Notes under the pieces: generated by a model | Database searches by the model: none | Seen by the model: only the letters and a program-made list of their open reading frames with translations | Told to the model about the DNA's origin: nothing | In this document: positions 57,017 to 64,000 of the stretch, one piece after another | Position numbering within the stretch: the stretch's first letter is position 1 | Layout of the letters: the number at the start of each line of letters is the position of its first letter | Assembly: GCA_003142855.1 (NCBI GenBank) | Contig: PLNW01000073.1 | Coordinates: 62,001-126,000, forward strand | DNA length: 64,000 nucleotides | From: Myxococcales bacterium | GTDB lineage: Bacteria > Myxococcota_A > Polyangia > Fen-1088 | Direction: 5' to 3' | Translations under genes and position numbers: made by a program

Positions 57017-58672
57017 ATGAGGCCGAGCGTAGTAAACACCCTCGCTCTCGTGATTCGCCTCGACAACATCAGCAAGCAGCACGGCCCGCAGATCCTATTC
57101 ATCGAGGCCAGCGCGGCCATCCTGCGCGGCGAGAAGATCGGTCTGGTGGGGCCCAATGGCGCGGGCAAGTCCACCGTGTTTCGCCTGATCATGGGCGAAG
57201 AGTCGCCTGACGAGGGCCAGATCTCCATAGACCGCAACGTGACCATCGGCCACTTCAGCCAGGACGTGGGCGAGATGACGGGCATCTCCGCGATTGGCGC
57301 GACTATGGACGGGGCGGGTCCGGTATCCGCCATGGCCACCGAGATGCGCGAGCTGGAACACGCCATGGCCGATCCAACGCGCGTCGACGAGCTCGACACC
57401 CTGGTCCACCGCTTCGGCCATGTGCAGGCGCGCTTCGACGAGCTGGGCGGCTATGCGCTGGAAGCGCGGGCGCGTGAGATCATGGCCGGCCTCGGCTTCT
57501 CGCAAGAGATGATGGACGGCGACGTGGGGAATCTCTCGGGTGGGTGGAAGATGCGCGTAGCCCTGGCGCGGATTCTGCTGATGCGGCCCAACGTCATGCT
57601 GCTCGACGAGCCGTCGAACCACCTGGATATCGAATCGATCATCTGGCTGGAGGGTTTTCTCAAGAACTACGACGGTGCGCTCTTGATGACCACCCACGAC
57701 CGCGAGTTCATGAACCGCGTGGTCAGCAAGATCATCGAAATCGACGGTGGCGTGCTGACCACCTATTCAGGCAACTATGATTTCTACGAAAAACAGCGCG
57801 CACTCAACGAGACGCAGGCCGAGGCAGCGTACGCGCGCCAGCAGGCCATGCTGGCCAAGGAGATTCGCTTCATCGAACGGTTCAAGGCCCAGGCCAGCCA
57901 CGCGGCACAGGTGCAGTCGCGCGTGAAGAAGCTGGACAAGATCGAAAAGCTGGAGCCGCCCCGCCGTCGCCGCACGCTGAGCTTCGCGTTTCCCGAAGCG
58001 CCGCGCTCGGGCGAGGATGTGATCAAGATCGAAGGCCTGCACAAGCAGTATGGATCCCATGTCATCTACGACGGATTCGATCTCATGGTCCGGCGCAAGG
58101 AGCGCTGGAGCGTGATGGGCGTGAACGGTGCGGGCAAGTCGACTCTACTCAAGTTGGTGGCGGGCGAGATTGCGCCCGACGCGGGGGCAGTGACCCTGGG
58201 CGCGGGCGTGCGCCTGGGCTACTTCGCTCAGCACGCCATGGAGCTGCTCGACGCGGACAAGACCGTGTACGAAACGCTGGAAGAGGCGTTCCCGCTGGCC
58301 TCGGTGGGCACCATCAAGTCGCTGGGTGGCTGCTTTGGCTTTTCGGGCAGCGACATCGACAAGATCTGCCGCGTGCTTTCGGGCGGCGAGAAGGCGCGCC
58401 TGGTGATGGCGCGGTTGCTTTTCGATCGTCCCAACTTGCTGGTGCTCGACGAGCCCACCAACCACCTGGACATGGCCACCAAGGAGATGCTGCTGGTAGC
58501 CTTGCGCGACTTCGAGGGCACCATGCTCTTCGTGTCGCACGACCGGCGCTTCCTGGCCGGCCTGTCCAACCGCGTGCTGGAACTGGTGCCCGAGGGCGTG
58601 ATTCCCTACGGCGGCGGCTACCTGGAATACGTGGCGCGCAGCGGCCACGAAGCGCCTGGTTTACGCGCGTGA
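57017..58672 (+). CDS. ABC-F ATPase (second)
   Basis: This ABC-F protein of about 551 residues has Walker A GPNGAGKST and GVNGAGKST, signatures LSGGWKMR and LSGGEKAR, Walker B VMLLDEPSNHLD and LLVLDEPTNHLD, and the inter-domain arm (YEKQRALNETQAEAAYARQQ) expected of ribosome-bound ABC-F factors. The second domain, from about residue 325, is preceded by RRRRTLSFAFPEAPRSGEDV. The ATG at 57017 or the GTG at 57050 (VIRLDNISKQHG) may be the start; the latter matches the usual N-terminus. Its exact subfamily is not clear. Confidence 0.9.
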   Translation: MRPSVVNTLALVIRLDNISKQHGPQILFIEASAAILRGEKIGLVGPNGAGKSTVFRLIMGEESPDEGQISIDRNVTIGHFSQDVGEMTGISAIGATMDGAGPVSAMATEMRELEHAMADPTRVDELDTLVHRFGHVQARFDELGGYALEARAREIMAGLGFSQEMMDGDVGNLSGGWKMRVALARILLMRPNVMLLDEPSNHLDIESIIWLEGFLKNYDGALLMTTHDREFMNRVVSKIIEIDGGVLTTYSGNYDFYEKQRALNETQAEAAYARQQAMLAKEIRFIERFKAQASHAAQVQSRVKKLDKIEKLEPPRRRRTLSFAFPEAPRSGEDVIKIEGLHKQYGSHVIYDGFDLMVRRKERWSVMGVNGAGKSTLLKLVAGEIAPDAGAVTLGAGVRLGYFAQHAMELLDADKTVYETLEEAFPLASVGTIKSLGGCFGFSGSDIDKICRVLSGGEKARLVMARLLFDRPNLLVLDEPTNHLDMATKEMLLVALRDFEGTMLFVSHDRRFLAGLSNRVLELVPEGVIPYGGGYLEYVARSGHEAPGLRA

Positions 58673-58677
58673 CGTTG

Positions 58678-59835
58678 CTACCTTTGGCAGCCTGCAGCCT
58701 GCAGCACAGCCGCGGGGTCGATGTGCCGGCGAAAGCGCACGACGCGTGCTCCGGTGGGGAGATCCCCGTCGGCACAACAGCGTTCCTCGTCGAGGCACAA
58801 GATGAGATTGTCCAGTTTCGCGGCTCGCAGCAAAGACAACTTGCGCCGCAGATACTCGGGCGTCCAGAAGCCGAGAACTTCCACGAGAAACTGCCGGCTG
58901 GGATCGAATCGGTGGCGTAGCAGAAAGTCGGGAAAGATTATGGTGCCCGCAGCGCGCACGGGCTCGGGCTCGCGCACCAGATCCCAGTCGGGGGCAGCCT
59001 TCTTGAGATCGCGGGCGAAGCGCGCCTCCAGCTTGCTGTCAAAGGGCTTGGGGGTGCTTGCTGGAAAGAGCGGGTCTCCGGTCTGCAGGTGCAGCTCGCC
59101 TTCCTGGCCGCGGAGCATGCAGGTGGCAGTGAGTTCAAAACGCGCGCACCAGCCGAGGAAAGGAAGCAGCTCGCCCAAGGCCCGGCCGTAGAGCAGGGTG
59201 CGACGAAAGACCGCATACGGCCCGGACAGATCCAGCACCGGTGGATCGCCGTCCTCGACGGTGCAGATGAGTCCGCGTAGCTTGGCCTGGCGAACCACCG
59301 GGCGCAGAGCGCCCTCGGCGCGGATGCACACGCGGCTGGCGCGGAAGAGCAGGCTGCGCGCAATCAACTGATTGACCCGCAGGGCGACTTCGTGCGGTGA
59401 CCCAGGACTGCTGGGGCCGGTGAAGATGCGCTCACCAGGAAGGTCGGCGAAGAGCGCTCGTTCCAGGGTTGCCGGTGCCAGGCCAAGCCTTGCGGCTGCG
59501 GCTGCGACAATTGCCGTGCGCGGTTTGCCGGTCTGGACGACCGCCTCGACGAAGAGCGTTTCGCGGGTTTCAGCCGGAGACACTTCAGACTTGATCTCAG
59601 CCTTGCCCATGCGCAAGAGAAGCTGCGCCGCCGCGCGCAATTTGAAGTGAGGCGCCGCGCAGGGCAGGGGCTCGCGCAGGCGCTGCTGCAACTCGCGCAA
59701 AGGCCGGCCGCTGAATCGATCCATCTCGTCGATGAGAACGTGCAGCCATGGTTGATCGCGCTCGTCGAGAAAGGCCGGCAAGACTCGGCCGCCGCCGATG
59801 CGCGCAGGAATGACGGCTTCAGGCAGCAAGGGCAT
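58678..59835 (-). CDS. Bax1-like DUF790 nuclease
   Basis: The 385-residue protein matches the DUF790/Bax1 family: MPLLPEAVIPARIGGGRVLP at the start, HFKLRAAAQLLLRMG, the middle YGRALGELLPFLGWCARFELTA, and a PD-(D/E)XK-type end PDFLLRH...QFLVEVLGFWTPEYLRRKLSLL. In archaea Bax1 is the nuclease partner of the XPB helicase. The XPB gene here overlaps it by 17 bases, so the two probably act together in DNA repair. The frame extends upstream to 60015, but this is inside the helicase gene. Confidence 0.9.
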   Translation of the reverse strand: MPLLPEAVIPARIGGGRVLPAFLDERDQPWLHVLIDEMDRFSGRPLRELQQRLREPLPCAAPHFKLRAAAQLLLRMGKAEIKSEVSPAETRETLFVEAVVQTGKPRTAIVAAAAARLGLAPATLERALFADLPGERIFTGPSSPGSPHEVALRVNQLIARSLLFRASRVCIRAEGALRPVVRQAKLRGLICTVEDGDPPVLDLSGPYAVFRRTLLYGRALGELLPFLGWCARFELTATCMLRGQEGELHLQTGDPLFPASTPKPFDSKLEARFARDLKKAAPDWDLVREPEPVRAAGTIIFPDFLLRHRFDPSRQFLVEVLGFWTPEYLRRKLSLLRAAKLDNLILCLDEERCCADGDLPTGARVVRFRRHIDPAAVLQAAGCQR

Positions 59836-61210
59836 TCCTCCGGCGACGAGCCTGCTCGACTTCGCCCGTGGCGCGCACCACCAGCTCGTACACCAAAGCC
59901 CGTTTCCCCGGCCGAGGCCGCAGCACGCGACCGACTCTTTGCACATGCTCGCGCGCGCCCTTGCTGCCCGCCACGATGATTCCGACCTCGGCGTCGGGAA
60001 CGTCCAACCCTTCATTGAGTACCTGGGCCGAAACCAGGGCGCGCAGCTTGCCCTCTTTGAAAAGGGTCAGGGCGCGCTCGCGCTCCTTGCGGCCGATATG
60101 ACAGGTGAGCGGCATGATGAGGTGCTCGCGACTCACGGCATAGGCAGTCACGTTGTCTGCGGTGAACACGATCACGCGGGCATCGCCGTGGCGAGCCAGC
60201 AGGTTGGCTAGCATCTGGCGCTTGGCCTGGGGAAAGGCGAGCAAGCGGCGCGAGCGCTGCCAGGCAGCCAGGGCGCGGCGACCTTCGTCGGTTTTCGCCG
60301 CAGCCCGCGCGAACTCTTTCCAGGTGGCGTCGGGATCAATAGCGCGAAAGCGGCGCAGGACTTCGCGAAAAGTCGCCATCAGCGTCTCGTACTCGGCACG
60401 TTCTGCCGGGGTCAGATCCAGGTGCAGCACCACGGAGTCAAAGGGGGCGAGAAACTCGCCTGTCAGATCGTCGACGCGCAGCTCGTAGACAGTGGGGCCG
60501 ACCAGCTCGGTCAAGCGCGCGGCCGCCTGACCCGTGGGCGGTGTGGCGGTCAATCCCAAGCGCATGGGCGCAATGCTCATGTCCAGGGCTTCATCGCGCA
60601 GACCCGCCCCGAAGTGGTGTGCCTCGTCGACGATCAGGAGCTGGAAGCGGTTGCCGAGTTGGCGCATCTGGCGCCAGCCGCTTTCGAAGGTGGCCACGGT
60701 GATGGGCTCGACCTGATGCTCGCCGTCGCCCAGTCGGCCGGGAGAGAACCCCGTGCATTCATGGATGGCGCGCGCCCATTGGTCAAGCAGCACCCGCGTG
60801 GGAACCAAGCACAGGGCCGGCACACGCAGACGCGTGATGGCCGCAATCGCCAGCCGGGTCTTGCCCGAGCCCGTGGGCAAGACGGTTAATCCGCGCCGGT
60901 CAGCCATTGCCCAGGCGGCCAGAGCTGCCTCTTGGTACGGGCGTAGGTCAGTAGGCCGGAGAGCCGGCAGTTCGTCCGCTGGGCCGGCCACCTCGTCCTC
61001 GAACCGGACGCTACGCCGGCGAAGTTCAGCCAGCAGTCGTTGATGAAATCGCCCCGGCAATCGCAACGCGCCCACCCGCTGATCCCACAGCGCGCCCGAA
61101 AGATCCGCGAGTGTCGACGACGATTCAGGTTCGAGGAGGAGAATGGTTCCTTGGTCAAAGACAAGGCGCATGGCCTGCGCAAGTGCAGCGTCCGTGCCAG
61201 GCAGCCGCAT
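59819..61210 (-). CDS. XPB/RAD25-family DNA helicase
   Basis: The 463-residue superfamily 2 helicase has an N-terminal damage-recognition-like part (about 1-80), LRPYQEAALAAWAMADRRGLTVLPTGSGKT with Walker A, DEAH in LLIVDEAHHFGAG, SATPP-type GLTATPP, and motif VI QRVGRVLRP. It unwinds DNA with 3'-5' polarity in the family. The ATG at 61210 (MRLPGTDAALAQAMRLVFDQG) is chosen; the open frame to 61492 crosses repeat copy D and the vapB promoter. It is coupled to the Bax1-like gene. Confidence 0.92.
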   Translation of the reverse strand: MRLPGTDAALAQAMRLVFDQGTILLLEPESSSTLADLSGALWDQRVGALRLPGRFHQRLLAELRRRSVRFEDEVAGPADELPALRPTDLRPYQEAALAAWAMADRRGLTVLPTGSGKTRLAIAAITRLRVPALCLVPTRVLLDQWARAIHECTGFSPGRLGDGEHQVEPITVATFESGWRQMRQLGNRFQLLIVDEAHHFGAGLRDEALDMSIAPMRLGLTATPPTGQAAARLTELVGPTVYELRVDDLTGEFLAPFDSVVLHLDLTPAERAEYETLMATFREVLRRFRAIDPDATWKEFARAAAKTDEGRRALAAWQRSRRLLAFPQAKRQMLANLLARHGDARVIVFTADNVTAYAVSREHLIMPLTCHIGRKERERALTLFKEGKLRALVSAQVLNEGLDVPDAEVGIIVAGSKGAREHVQRVGRVLRPRPGKRALVYELVVRATGEVEQARRRRNALAA

Positions 61211-61245
61211 GGCCGCAACCAAAATGGTGTGAGTTGATTTAGCTC

Positions 61246-61306
61246 GACGGCCACCCACCGCCGAGAACGCAGAGGTGAGAGGGGAGACCACAGAGCCTGA
61301 GAAACG
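61246..61306 (+). repeat. Dispersed CACAGAG-type intergenic repeat, copy D
   Basis: GCCGAGAACGCAGAGGTGAG followed by AGGGGAGACCACAGAGCCTGAG lies between the divergent helicase and vapB genes. It aligns with copies A and C with scattered differences. Confidence 0.65.
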
Positions 61307-61334
61307 AGGAGATAGGACGACTGCACCAAGGTAT

Positions 61335-61372
61335 GGCATATGCCTTGCACATGCAGATAGGATTGGTAAAAT
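61335..61372 (+). promoter_or_regulatory. vapBC promoter and operator
   Basis: A perfect palindrome GGCATATGCC (61335-61344) adjoins TTGCAC (61345-61350), then 16 bases to TAAAAT (61367-61372). A second ATATGCAT-type palindrome overlaps the vapB start. Transcription should begin at or within a base or two of the ATG, giving a leaderless message. Confidence 0.55.
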
Positions 61373-61379
61373 CATATGC

Positions 61380-61580
61380 ATGCGTACGACTCTGAACCTT
61401 GATGACGATTTGGTCGCTAGAGCTATGAACGCGACACATGCGCCTACCAAGACCGCCGCCATTGAGATGGGCTTGCGCGAGATCTTGGCCAAGGCCGCGC
61501 GTGAGCGACTGGCCGCGCTCTACGGTTCCGACCCCGGCGCAAAGGCGCCGGTTCGGCGTCGACTGGACCGACGGTCGTGA
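61380..61580 (+). CDS. vapB: VapB-type antitoxin
   Basis: The 66-residue protein starts MRTTLNLDDDLVARAMNATHAPTKTAAIEMGLREIL (in parts), the ribbon-helix-helix of the VapB family (PF09957 type), followed by a short basic tail that would cover the toxin. The frame continues upstream to 61275 but only the ATG at 61380 gives the family start. There is no Shine-Dalgarno sequence. The stop overlaps the toxin start by four bases (GTGA). Confidence 0.9.
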   Translation: MRTTLNLDDDLVARAMNATHAPTKTAAIEMGLREILAKAARERLAALYGSDPGAKAPVRRRLDRRS

Positions 61581-61963
61581 TTCTGGCCGACACGACGGTC
61601 TGGATCGATTTCCTGGCCGGGCGTTCCTCTGCCGTGGCACTTCGGTCATTGCTGGCGGCGAACCGGGTGGTTTGTCACCCAGCGGTGCGGGGTGAGATCG
61701 CTCTTGGCAGTATCGCGAGATGGGACCAGGTTCTCCGGCTGCTCTCGCAGCTGCCCCACGCGCCGACCATTGGCGATGACGAGGTATTCGCCTTGATCGA
61801 GACAAGCAGGCTGAGTGCCTCTGGCATCGGGTGGATTGACGCCCACCTGCTCGCGAGCGCGATGACTGGTGGATATGGCATTTGGACCCGGGACAAGCAG
61901 CTGACCAGGATCGCGGCACGCCTTGGAGTTCTCGCGGATTTCGCGCACTTCGATCCGAAGTAG
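61577..61963 (+). CDS. vapC: VapC-type PIN-domain toxin
   Basis: The 128-residue PIN-domain ribonuclease begins MILADTTVWIDFL with the first catalytic Asp. It has an acidic residue in HPAVRGEIALG and ends with GWIDAHLLASAM and IWTRDKQL, which supply the remaining metal ligands. The GTG start overlaps the vapB stop. VapC toxins cut specific tRNAs or rRNA. The pair is complete and probably functional. Confidence 0.92.
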   Translation: MILADTTVWIDFLAGRSSAVALRSLLAANRVVCHPAVRGEIALGSIARWDQVLRLLSQLPHAPTIGDDEVFALIETSRLSASGIGWIDAHLLASAMTGGYGIWTRDKQLTRIAARLGVLADFAHFDPK

Positions 61964-62045
61964 ACGCCAGTCGATGGCACTCCCACCACCGCCCGGACAG
62001 ACGCCGGCTGCCCTTCCTCCGGCACGCGGGTGCCTGCCCGTCTCC

Positions 62046-63362
62046 CTAACTTCGATAATCCGCGTTCTCGCTGACGTACTCGTGGCTCAGGTCGGCGCCG
62101 ATCACAGTGGCGCTCGCGTTGCCCGCGCCTAGATCGATCTCGACTTCCACGCAACGTTCGTGCGCAGGGTAATCGACAGGCGGACGGAACACGCCGTCGA
62201 CGGGTGGGGCGCTGGCGTAGAGTTCGGCCTGCTTGAGATGGGCGATCAGGGCGGCTTCGACCTTGGCGTCAAGATGGAAGCTGCCCTCTGCAAAGATCAG
62301 CAGCCCGCCCATGCGGATGCGCAGGTTGCGCAGAACCAGGTCGGGCGCGGCCGGGCCGACGTACTTGCCGATGGCACAAACCAGACGGCCCACGTTCGGG
62401 TCGTTGCCACACACCGCGCACTTGAAGAGAGGCGAATTGACCACCGACTTGCCCACGCCTCGGGCCAGGGCCTGGTTGGGCGCGCCGCTCACTCGCACGC
62501 GCAGCACGTGGTGCACGCCTTCGCCGTTGCGGGGCATGTCTTCGGCCAGATCCTGGCACACTTGTGCCAATGCCTGCTCGAAAGCAGCCGGGTTAGGGCA
62601 GGACACAGCGCCCGAGGAAAGCAGAAGCACGGTGTCTGATGTGCTGGTGTCCGAGTCGATGCTCATGCAGTTGAAGCTGGCATCCACGGCCGGGACCAGC
62701 ATGCGACGCAGATCGGCCCGCGGGATGGCGATGTCAGTCAGCAGGAAGACCAGCATGGTGGCCAGGTTGGGCTCGATCATGCCGGCGCCTTTGCCAAAGC
62801 CCACGATGCTGCCTCGGCCCACCGATTCGCGACGGACCTTGGGATACAGATCCGTGGTCATGATGGCGGTGGCGGCGTCGAGCAAGGATCGCTGTCCCAG
62901 CGATGCCACGGCATCGGGCAGGGCAGCCAGCATGGCGTCCTCGGGCATGCGCCAGCCGATGACCCCGGTCGAGTTGGGCAGCACCTGGCGGCCTTGCAGA
63001 CCGAGCCCGGTCGCCACGGCCTCGCACCAGCGTTCGGCAATGGAGACACCGTCAGGGGCGCACACGTTCGCAACCTTGTTGTTCACCACCAGCGCGCCGA
63101 TCGTCGCCTCGTCCAGACGCCGCCGACCGATGATCACCGGCGCGCCGGGAAAGGCGTTTCGGGTGTAGAGCGCGGCGAAATCGGGCGTAGGTCGATCCAA
63201 GGCAACCAAGGTCAGGTTCATCTTGGCGGGCGTGGGCACCTCGGCCGGAATGAAAGACAGAGACGTGGTGCCCACGCGAAACCCCGCTGGCAGCACCGCC
63301 TGGGTATCGAGCCAGGCCCGGTGGGCTTCGCGCAACGAGAAAGTCAGGTTGGTGCTCGACAT
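62046..63362 (-). CDS. argJ: ArgJ: ornithine/glutamate N-acetyltransferase
   Basis: ArgJ recycles the acetyl group from N-acetylornithine to glutamate in arginine synthesis. The 438-residue precursor has the self-cleavage site KGAGMIEPNLATML (Ala201-Thr202, Thr being the nucleophile), the oxyanion pair STG at 131-133, and the C-terminal ADLSHEYVSENADYRS. The N-terminal ~80 residues are more divergent than usual (GFRVGTTSLSFIPAEVPTP). The ATG at 63362 lies 21 bases after the gcvP stop, so it follows gcvP on the same strand. Confidence 0.93.
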   Translation of the reverse strand: MSSTNLTFSLREAHRAWLDTQAVLPAGFRVGTTSLSFIPAEVPTPAKMNLTLVALDRPTPDFAALYTRNAFPGAPVIIGRRRLDEATIGALVVNNKVANVCAPDGVSIAERWCEAVATGLGLQGRQVLPNSTGVIGWRMPEDAMLAALPDAVASLGQRSLLDAATAIMTTDLYPKVRRESVGRGSIVGFGKGAGMIEPNLATMLVFLLTDIAIPRADLRRMLVPAVDASFNCMSIDSDTSTSDTVLLLSSGAVSCPNPAAFEQALAQVCQDLAEDMPRNGEGVHHVLRVRVSGAPNQALARGVGKSVVNSPLFKCAVCGNDPNVGRLVCAIGKYVGPAAPDLVLRNLRIRMGGLLIFAEGSFHLDAKVEAALIAHLKQAELYASAPPVDGVFRPPVDYPAHERCVEVEIDLGAGNASATVIGADLSHEYVSENADYRS

Positions 63363-63375
63363 TGCTACTTCACAT

Positions 63376-63396
63376 GGAAACCCTCAAAGGGTTTCC
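63376..63396 (-). other. Perfect hairpin at the gcvP stop codon
   Basis: GGAAACCC (63376-63383) and GGGTTTCC (63389-63396) form an eight-base stem with a five-base loop that contains most of the gcvP stop. No U-run follows, so it may modulate read-through into argJ or RNA stability rather than terminate. Confidence 0.5.
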
Positions 63397-64000
63397 AAAC
63401 CCTCCCGCGATGGTGCGCGGCCAGCAAAGCCGGCCGGCTCCCCACGCGGATTGTAGGCCTCGACCGGCGGGCAGGAACACACGAATTGGCGGTCGCCCAG
63501 TACGTTGTTCAGTCGTCCCACCGACGGCCAGAACTTGCGGCTGCGCAACCAGGGCAGGGGATAGGCCGCGCGTTCACGCGCATAGGGGTGGGTCCACTCG
63601 GTGGCGATCAGCGACTCCGCCGTGTGGGGCGCGTTTTTGAGCAGGTTGTCTTCGCGGGGCTGCGCGCCTGACTCGATCTCGCGAATCTCCTGCCGGATGG
63701 CGATCATCGCCTCACAAAAGCGGTCCAGTTCCGCCCGCGATTCGCTCTCGGTCGGCTCGATCATCAAGGTTCCCGCGATGGGGAAGGACATGGTGGGGGC
63801 GTGGAAGCCGTAGTCCATGAGCCGCTTGGCCACGTCCTCGGCCTCGACGCCCGCACTCTTCTTGAGTGCCCGCAGATCCACGATGCACTCGTGGGCCACG
63901 CGGCCGTTCTTGCCCCGATACACCACGGGATAGTGCGGCTGCAGCCGCTCGGCGATGTAGTTGGCGTTGAGGATGGCGAACTCGGTGGCGCGCTTGAGCC
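63384..64000 (-). CDS. gcvP: Glycine dehydrogenase (decarboxylating), C-terminal part
   Basis: The frame is open to the window edge, so this is the 3' part of the gene for the P protein of the glycine cleavage system. Visible segments are [62 protein letters not shown] (in parts), and the terminal [27 protein letters not shown], all conserved in GcvP. A short extra tail (PSREGLETL) follows the usual end. The PLP-binding Lys lies outside the window. argJ is directly downstream. Confidence 0.97.
   Translation of the reverse strand, partial: LKRATEFAILNANYIAERLQPHYPVVYRGKNGRVAHECIVDLRALKKSAGVEAEDVAKRLMDYGFHAPTMSFPIAGTLMIEPTESESRAELDRFCEAMIAIRQEIREIESGAQPREDNLLKNAPHTAESLIATEWTHPYARERAAYPLPWLRSRKFWPSVGRLNNVLGDRQFVCSCPPVEAYNPRGEPAGFAGRAPSREGLETL

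Overview
The window is a GC-rich bacterial chromosome segment. I infer a myxobacterium-like organism (Myxococcota, Polyangia-type). The grounds are the pheS-pheT-ihfA-merR and surE-pcm-nlpD gene orders, a Hanks-type kinase operon with PEGA and FHA partners, a bacterial XPB-Bax1 pair, and about a dozen secreted lipoproteins whose lipobox is followed by Gly/Thr/Ala/Asp-rich linkers. The assignment rests on gene content alone; there is no rRNA in the window.

Layout. 1-7.2 kb is housekeeping: the 3' part of pheS, then pheT, ihfA, a MerR regulator, tRNA-Pro(GGG), surE, pcm, an nlpD-like peptidase, apt and dtd. 7.2-17.2 kb is accessory. A GH88-like lipoprotein gene lies between tRNA-Arg(CCT) and a partial copy of that tRNA's 3' end. 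It is followed by yefM-yoeB, three separate AAA_14/DUF4143 ATPases, an MNT-HEPN pair and a LamG lipoprotein. 17.3-21.3 kb holds an RCC1-repeat lipoprotein that is an N-terminal paralogue of the LamG protein, a small lipoprotein and a beta-barrel protein. 21.4-26.3 kb is a three-gene signalling operon: Ser/Thr kinase, PEGA protein, and an FHA-type sigma54 activator.

26.4-41.5 kb carries an Asp-box-like propeller whose signal peptide appears to be frameshifted off, a barrel protein, a conserved secreted lipoprotein, hflK-hflC-dnaJ-like, a VWA lipoprotein, a DsbA-like lipoprotein, a GH45-like cellulase whose domain order looks circularly permuted, a YgiQ radical-SAM protein and a DUF2723 membrane protein. 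41.5-47.9 kb is a corrinoid uptake operon (TonB receptor, propeller lipoprotein, BtuC, BtuD, BtuF) behind a cobalamin riboswitch with a terminator hairpin. 48-64 kb contains lon, a Gly-rich lipoprotein, ttcA, a TonB-like protein, a small lipoprotein, two divergent ABC-F genes, the XPB-Bax1 pair, vapBC, argJ and the 3' part of gcvP.

Non-coding structure includes four copies of an intergenic CACAGAG-type repeat, three copies of a paired TTGCACTT/AAGTGCAA palindrome element, and large dyads covering or abutting the start codons of two of the AAA_14 ATPases. The strongest leads are the permuted GH45 protein, the tRNA-Arg 3' duplication around the GH88 gene, and the ATPase/TA cluster with its dyad operators.
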